Source: Pyxidicoccus fallax
GTDB taxonomy: Bacteria > Myxococcota > Myxococcia > Myxococcales > Myxococcaceae
Reading direction: 5' to 3'
Assembly: GCF_012933655.1 (NCBI RefSeq)
Contig: NZ_JABBJJ010000015.1
Span: forward strand, 1-64,000
Length of the DNA stretch: 64,000 nucleotides
The notes under the pieces are model-generated. The model saw only the letters and a program-made list of their open reading frames with translations, ran no database searches and had not been told where the DNA came from. Positions 60,724 through 64,000 of this stretch are shown here, in pieces; positions within the stretch are counted from its first letter, which is position 1, and the number at the start of each line of letters is the position of its first letter. A program made the position numbers and the translations under genes.

Positions 60724-60794
60724 CTGGCCCCGGGATGGGGCATGGCGCCGAGGAGACCGCCGCGGTGTTCAAGGTGCTGCGCGGGGCGGGCTAG
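60720..60794 (+). pseudogene. Possible 3' remnant of a 3-hydroxyisobutyrate dehydrogenase-like gene
   Basis: The frame reads GMGHGAEETAAVFKVLRGAG and ends at a TAG at 60792-60794. This resembles the extreme C-terminus of 3-hydroxyisobutyrate dehydrogenase-like proteins (GHG-E/D-ED-AAV-KVLR type). Nothing of the enzyme is left upstream, where the DUF6891 gene begins. The match is short and rests on memory of the family. Confidence 0.3.
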
Positions 60795-62176
60795 GATGGA
60801 TTCTCCGCAACGACATACCGGCCCAGCGATGCAGCCTGTTCTCGCTCCGGGGCCTCCACCGGCAGTGTGACGATGAATCGGGCGCCACCGCCCTGCCTGT
60901 TCTCCGCGGTGATGGTTCCGCCCACCCGCTCGACGTACTCGCGGCAGAGCGCGAGCCCCAGCCCGGTCCCCACGCCGGCGGGCTTGGTCGTGAAGAAGGG
61001 CTCGAACAGGCGCTCCAGCGCGTCTTCGGAGATTCCCGGGCCGTTGTCCTCGACGTGGAGGATGACGGTTCCCGCGTGCTCCCTCGCGCCGATGCGAATC
61101 TCCGGACCTCGTGAGGCTCCACTGCCGGCCGTCGCGTCCACCGCGTTCGTCAGCAGGTTCAGCACCACCTGCACGAAGCGGCCCTTGCCGAACCGCACCG
61201 GCGAAAGCTGGGAGGGGACCTCGTCGATGACGCGCACGGCGCCGTGCAACTTCGGCCTGCCGAGCCGGAGCGCTTCCGCGACGACCTCGGCGGCGGAGCT
61301 GGTGTCGCCATCGCTCGAGTCATCGCGCGCGAAGGTCTTCAGGTCCCGGACAATCTGGTGGATGCGCCGCACGCCCTCCAGCGTCTCGCGATGAATCTCC
61401 TCGAGTTCCCGCGGGTCACACACCTCGCCACGTGCTCGCAGCTCTTCCAGATGGCGCAGGTTCGAGCTGACGAAGGCCAGGGGGTTGTTGATTTCGTGCG
61501 CCACGCCCGCGGCGAGCTGCCCGACGAGCGCGAGCCGCTCGAAACGGCCCCGGCGCCGCTCGCTCTCGGCGAGCTGCCGCAGGGTCTCCGCGCGCTCCCG
61601 CTCGTGGCGCACCTTGTCCTGGAGGACCCGGCGGTGCGCGTACGTTCCGTACATGCCGATGAGGCCGGCAATCACGCTCATTCCGCCCCAGAGCGCGGCC
61701 TCGCTCACGCCGGAGCCACTCCGCCCGACGATGACCATGACGCCGGCCGCGTTGAGGACGGTGCTGACCACGACCGCGCGCAGGTCTCCATGCGCGATGG
61801 CCATGAAGCAGAGCGGGATGGCCATGTTCCAGAAGAAGAGCGGGCTCTGCGTGCCACCCGTCTGGTGCACGATGACCGGGAAGCAGAACGCCGTCACCAC
61901 CGCGACCAGGGTTGCGTGCCAGGAGGGTTCATCCAGCGAGGGCCGGCCGAGCAGGCCGAGCAGGACCATCGTGCCGCCCCAGGCGCACCGGGCCGGCAGC
62001 GTGGCGAGGGACACCTGGCCCAGGATGGCCCAGTCCAGGACCACGCAGGCGCTACACAGGACTCCGGCGAACACGTACCCGGCACGGATGGCGTCGAGGC
62101 CGAAGGGGACGCGAGCACCTTCCGCGAAAGCGAGCCCGCCGAGCTTCTGAGACCCTTGTCGTGTGACGGTCTTCAT
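60791..62176 (-). CDS. NtrB-type membrane sensor histidine kinase
   Basis: The 461-residue protein has about six hydrophobic segments in residues 25-190. A coiled-coil (HERERAETLRQLAESERRR) follows, then a HisKA-type domain with GVAHEINNPL (His227) and a HATPase domain with VLNLLTNAVDA, DNGPGI and GVGTGLGLALCREYVE. HEINNPL is typical of NtrB/AtoS-like kinases that pair with sigma-54 activators, but no such partner is next to it. It is divergent from the next histidine kinase gene, so the two could share regulation. Confidence 0.9.
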   Translation of the reverse strand: MKTVTRQGSQKLGGLAFAEGARVPFGLDAIRAGYVFAGVLCSACVVLDWAILGQVSLATLPARCAWGGTMVLLGLLGRPSLDEPSWHATLVAVVTAFCFPVIVHQTGGTQSPLFFWNMAIPLCFMAIAHGDLRAVVVSTVLNAAGVMVIVGRSGSGVSEAALWGGMSVIAGLIGMYGTYAHRRVLQDKVRHERERAETLRQLAESERRRGRFERLALVGQLAAGVAHEINNPLAFVSSNLRHLEELRARGEVCDPRELEEIHRETLEGVRRIHQIVRDLKTFARDDSSDGDTSSAAEVVAEALRLGRPKLHGAVRVIDEVPSQLSPVRFGKGRFVQVVLNLLTNAVDATAGSGASRGPEIRIGAREHAGTVILHVEDNGPGISEDALERLFEPFFTTKPAGVGTGLGLALCREYVERVGGTITAENRQGGGARFIVTLPVEAPEREQAASLGRYVVAENPS

Positions 62177-62453
62177 CCGGGGAACAGCATCGCACAGCCG
62201 TCGCCGGTTCCCCGCCGGGGCTCATGGGGTCCGGCCGCACACCGTCTTCCGCTTCGGCTCCGCCTCACGGGCGTGAGAGGAGACCTGGCTCCCGCGCCAT
62301 GCCACGCGTCCCACGCCTGCTGATGGGGCGGCCTGGCGGGCGCTGGCTGCGCGGTCTCCCGGGAGGTTTCCCACGAGCCCCGGCGGGGCTCGGGTTAACT
62401 TCCGCGCTTCGAGCGTCACCCCGGGCGCACGCAGCGTTGGAGGAACTCCCCGT
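62177..62453. promoter_or_regulatory. Divergent region between two histidine kinase genes
   Basis: This 277-base gap contains the GGAGGAA ribosome binding site of the plus-strand gene and must hold both promoters. No convincing operator was seen. Confidence 0.4.
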
Positions 62454-64000
62454 ATGCCGGACGCCGAACGTCACCCGCTCTGTCTGCCGGATGGGCGGAC
62501 CTCCGATGAGACCTGCCTCCAGGGGGGAGGCGAGATGGGGGCGCTGATGCGGTCGATTGACTGGTCCAGGACCGGGCTGGGCCCTGTCACCGGGTGGCCC
62601 CGCAGCTTGAAGACCATGGTGGGCGTCATCCTCGGCAGCCGCTTCCCCATGCTCGTGTGGTGGGGCCCCGACATGCTGCAGATCTACAACGACGCCTATC
62701 GGCCGGTCCTTGGCGTCAAGCACCCGGCCTCGATGGGCGCGCCCGCGCGCCGCATCTGGTCGGAGATCTGGGATGTCATCGGCCCCATGGCGGAGGGGGT
62801 CCTGGCGGGCGGGCCGCCGCCATGGCACGAGGACTTCCAGCTCTTCATCAACAGCCGCGGCTTCGTGGAGGAGACCTTCCACACGTTCTCGTACAGCCCC
62901 GTGCCCGACGACGAGGGCCGGGTCGGCGGGGTGCTGAACACCGTCCAGGAGACGACGCAGAAGGTGCGCGGAGAGCGGCAGGTGCGGTTGCTCCGCGACC
63001 TCGCGGCCCGACTGGCGGACGCGAGGTCCGTGGATGAGGCCTGCACCCTGGCGACGGCTGTCTTCGCGACGAACAGCGCGGACCTCCCTTTCTCGCTCAT
63101 CTACCTCCTGGATGTGGAAGGGCGTGAAGTCCGGCTCTCCAGCACGAGCGGCCTGGACGGCTACGAAGGCCCGGCCAGGACCGAGCGGGTGGCACTCGAC
63201 TCCGCCACCTCGCCCTGGCCCTTCGCCGAGGCGGCCCGTGAGGGCCACGTCATCGTGGACGGGCTCGGGGGGCGCTTCGCGGGTCTGCCCGGGGGGCCGT
63301 GGGGCACACCGCCGGAGCGTGCCATCGTCGTGGCCTTCACCCGGCCCGGCCAGCCGCGGCCCTCGGGCTTCCTCGTCAGCGGGCTGAGCCCCCGCCGCCC
63401 CTTCGACGAGCACTACCTGGGCCTGTGCAAGCTCGCCGCCGACCAGGTGGTGACGGCCATCACCAATGCCCGCGCGTACGAGGAGGAGCGCCGCCGCGCC
63501 CAGGCCCTGACCGAGCTGGATCTCGCGAAGACGGCCTTCTTCAGCAATGTCAGCCACGAGTTCCGGACGCCGCTGTCGCTGATGCTCGGGCCGGCCGAGG
63601 ACGCACTCGCCTCGCCGCGGCGGGCCCTCATGGGCGAGAACCTGAACGTCGTCTACCGCAATGCCCTGCGGCTCTTGAAGCTGGTCAACTCGCTGCTCGA
63701 CTTCTCCCGCATCGAGGCGGGGCGCGCGACGGCGTCATACGAGCCCACCGACCTGGCCTCGGTGACCACCGACCTCGCCAGCGCGTTCCGGTCGGCCCTC
63801 GAGCGCGCCGGCCTGAGGTTCGTCGTCGAGTGCCCCCCGCTCCCCGAGCACGTCTACGTCGACCACGACATGTGGGAGAAGATCGTCCTCAACCTGCTCT
63901 CGAACGCGCTCAAGTTCACGTTCGAGGGGGAGATTGGCATCGCGCTGCGCTGGCTCGGGGAGTCGGTGGAGCTGGTGGTGCGGGACACCGGGACGGGCAT
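62454..64000 (+). CDS. Sensor histidine kinase, C-terminal end cut by window
   Basis: The ATG at 62454 follows GGAGGAACTCCCC. The frame is open to the end of the window (515 codons). It has a PAS-like N-terminal domain (MGALMRSIDWSRTGLGPVTGWP and YNDAYRPVLGVKHPASMG, about residues 35-175), a GAF-like domain (about 185-330), a HisKA domain with FFSNVSHEFRTPLSL (His368) and the beginning of a HATPase domain (KIVLNLLSNALKFT, VRDTGTG). Proteins of this kind often continue into a receiver domain, so it may be a hybrid kinase. It is divergent from the previous kinase gene. Confidence 0.88.
   Translation, partial: MPDAERHPLCLPDGRTSDETCLQGGGEMGALMRSIDWSRTGLGPVTGWPRSLKTMVGVILGSRFPMLVWWGPDMLQIYNDAYRPVLGVKHPASMGAPARRIWSEIWDVIGPMAEGVLAGGPPPWHEDFQLFINSRGFVEETFHTFSYSPVPDDEGRVGGVLNTVQETTQKVRGERQVRLLRDLAARLADARSVDEACTLATAVFATNSADLPFSLIYLLDVEGREVRLSSTSGLDGYEGPARTERVALDSATSPWPFAEAAREGHVIVDGLGGRFAGLPGGPWGTPPERAIVVAFTRPGQPRPSGFLVSGLSPRRPFDEHYLGLCKLAADQVVTAITNARAYEEERRRAQALTELDLAKTAFFSNVSHEFRTPLSLMLGPAEDALASPRRALMGENLNVVYRNALRLLKLVNSLLDFSRIEAGRATASYEPTDLASVTTDLASAFRSALERAGLRFVVECPPLPEHVYVDHDMWEKIVLNLLSNALKFTFEGEIGIALRWLGESVELVVRDTGTG

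Overview
The window is high-GC DNA with long, densely packed genes, many lipoproteins, many hybrid sensor kinases and a giant NRPS-PKS gene. It also carries a SitA-type toxin with its immunity gene, a class known from myxobacterial outer-membrane exchange. Together these point to a myxobacterium of the Myxococcaceae (Myxococcus, Corallococcus or Pyxidicoccus type). This is inferred from gene content only; no rRNA or complete tRNA gene is visible.

Layout. Positions 1-12.5 kb hold ordinary chromosomal genes: DedA membrane protein, VOC protein, DUF3592 protein, secreted patatin-like protein, PAS histidine kinase, RibD-like reductase, SDR, a metallo-hydrolase with a small cyclophilin-like protein, a LysR regulator and a DUF2255 protein. 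Positions 12.8-32.7 kb are one minus-strand gene of about 6644 codons. It encodes a six-module assembly line, C-A-T / C-A-T / KS-AT-ACP / C-A-T / C-A-T / C-A-T-TE. The PKS module has no reductive domain, and modules 5 and 6 are a recent duplication. Positions 33-38 kb hold a DUF7710-like protein, a GMC oxidoreductase, and a secreted M57 metalloprotease with three near-identical 99-residue repeats, next to a small secreted protein. Positions 38.3-44.5 kb hold a CarboxypepD_reg-type lipoprotein and two DNRLRE lipoprotein genes. Those two genes are a tandem 2.66-kb duplication that includes operator-like and terminator sequences. Positions 44.5-47.4 kb hold a FeeM/LuxI-fold N-acyltransferase gene, a haem-oxygenase-like di-iron oxidase gene and a convergent LuxR-type regulator, which may form a small-molecule pathway.

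Positions 47.5-50.2 kb look like a decayed mobile island. It starts with a tmRNA-3'-end-like attachment sequence, then a tyrosine-recombinase C-terminal scrap fused to an IS21-type transposase N-terminal scrap. A SitA5-family AHH-nuclease lipoprotein toxin and its Imm11-type immunity protein follow, and a second IS21-like repeated end closes the island. Positions 50-55.7 kb return to core-type genes: alpha/beta hydrolase, DyP peroxidase, and a PhnD-like binding lipoprotein translationally coupled to a large histidine kinase. Positions 55.9-60.8 kb hold an FHA gene, a lipoprotein, a degenerate FHA copy, a DUF6891 protein and a probable gene remnant. The window closes with two divergent histidine kinase genes, the second cut by the window end.

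All assignments come from reading motifs in the translations. No database search was run, and domain boundaries are approximate.
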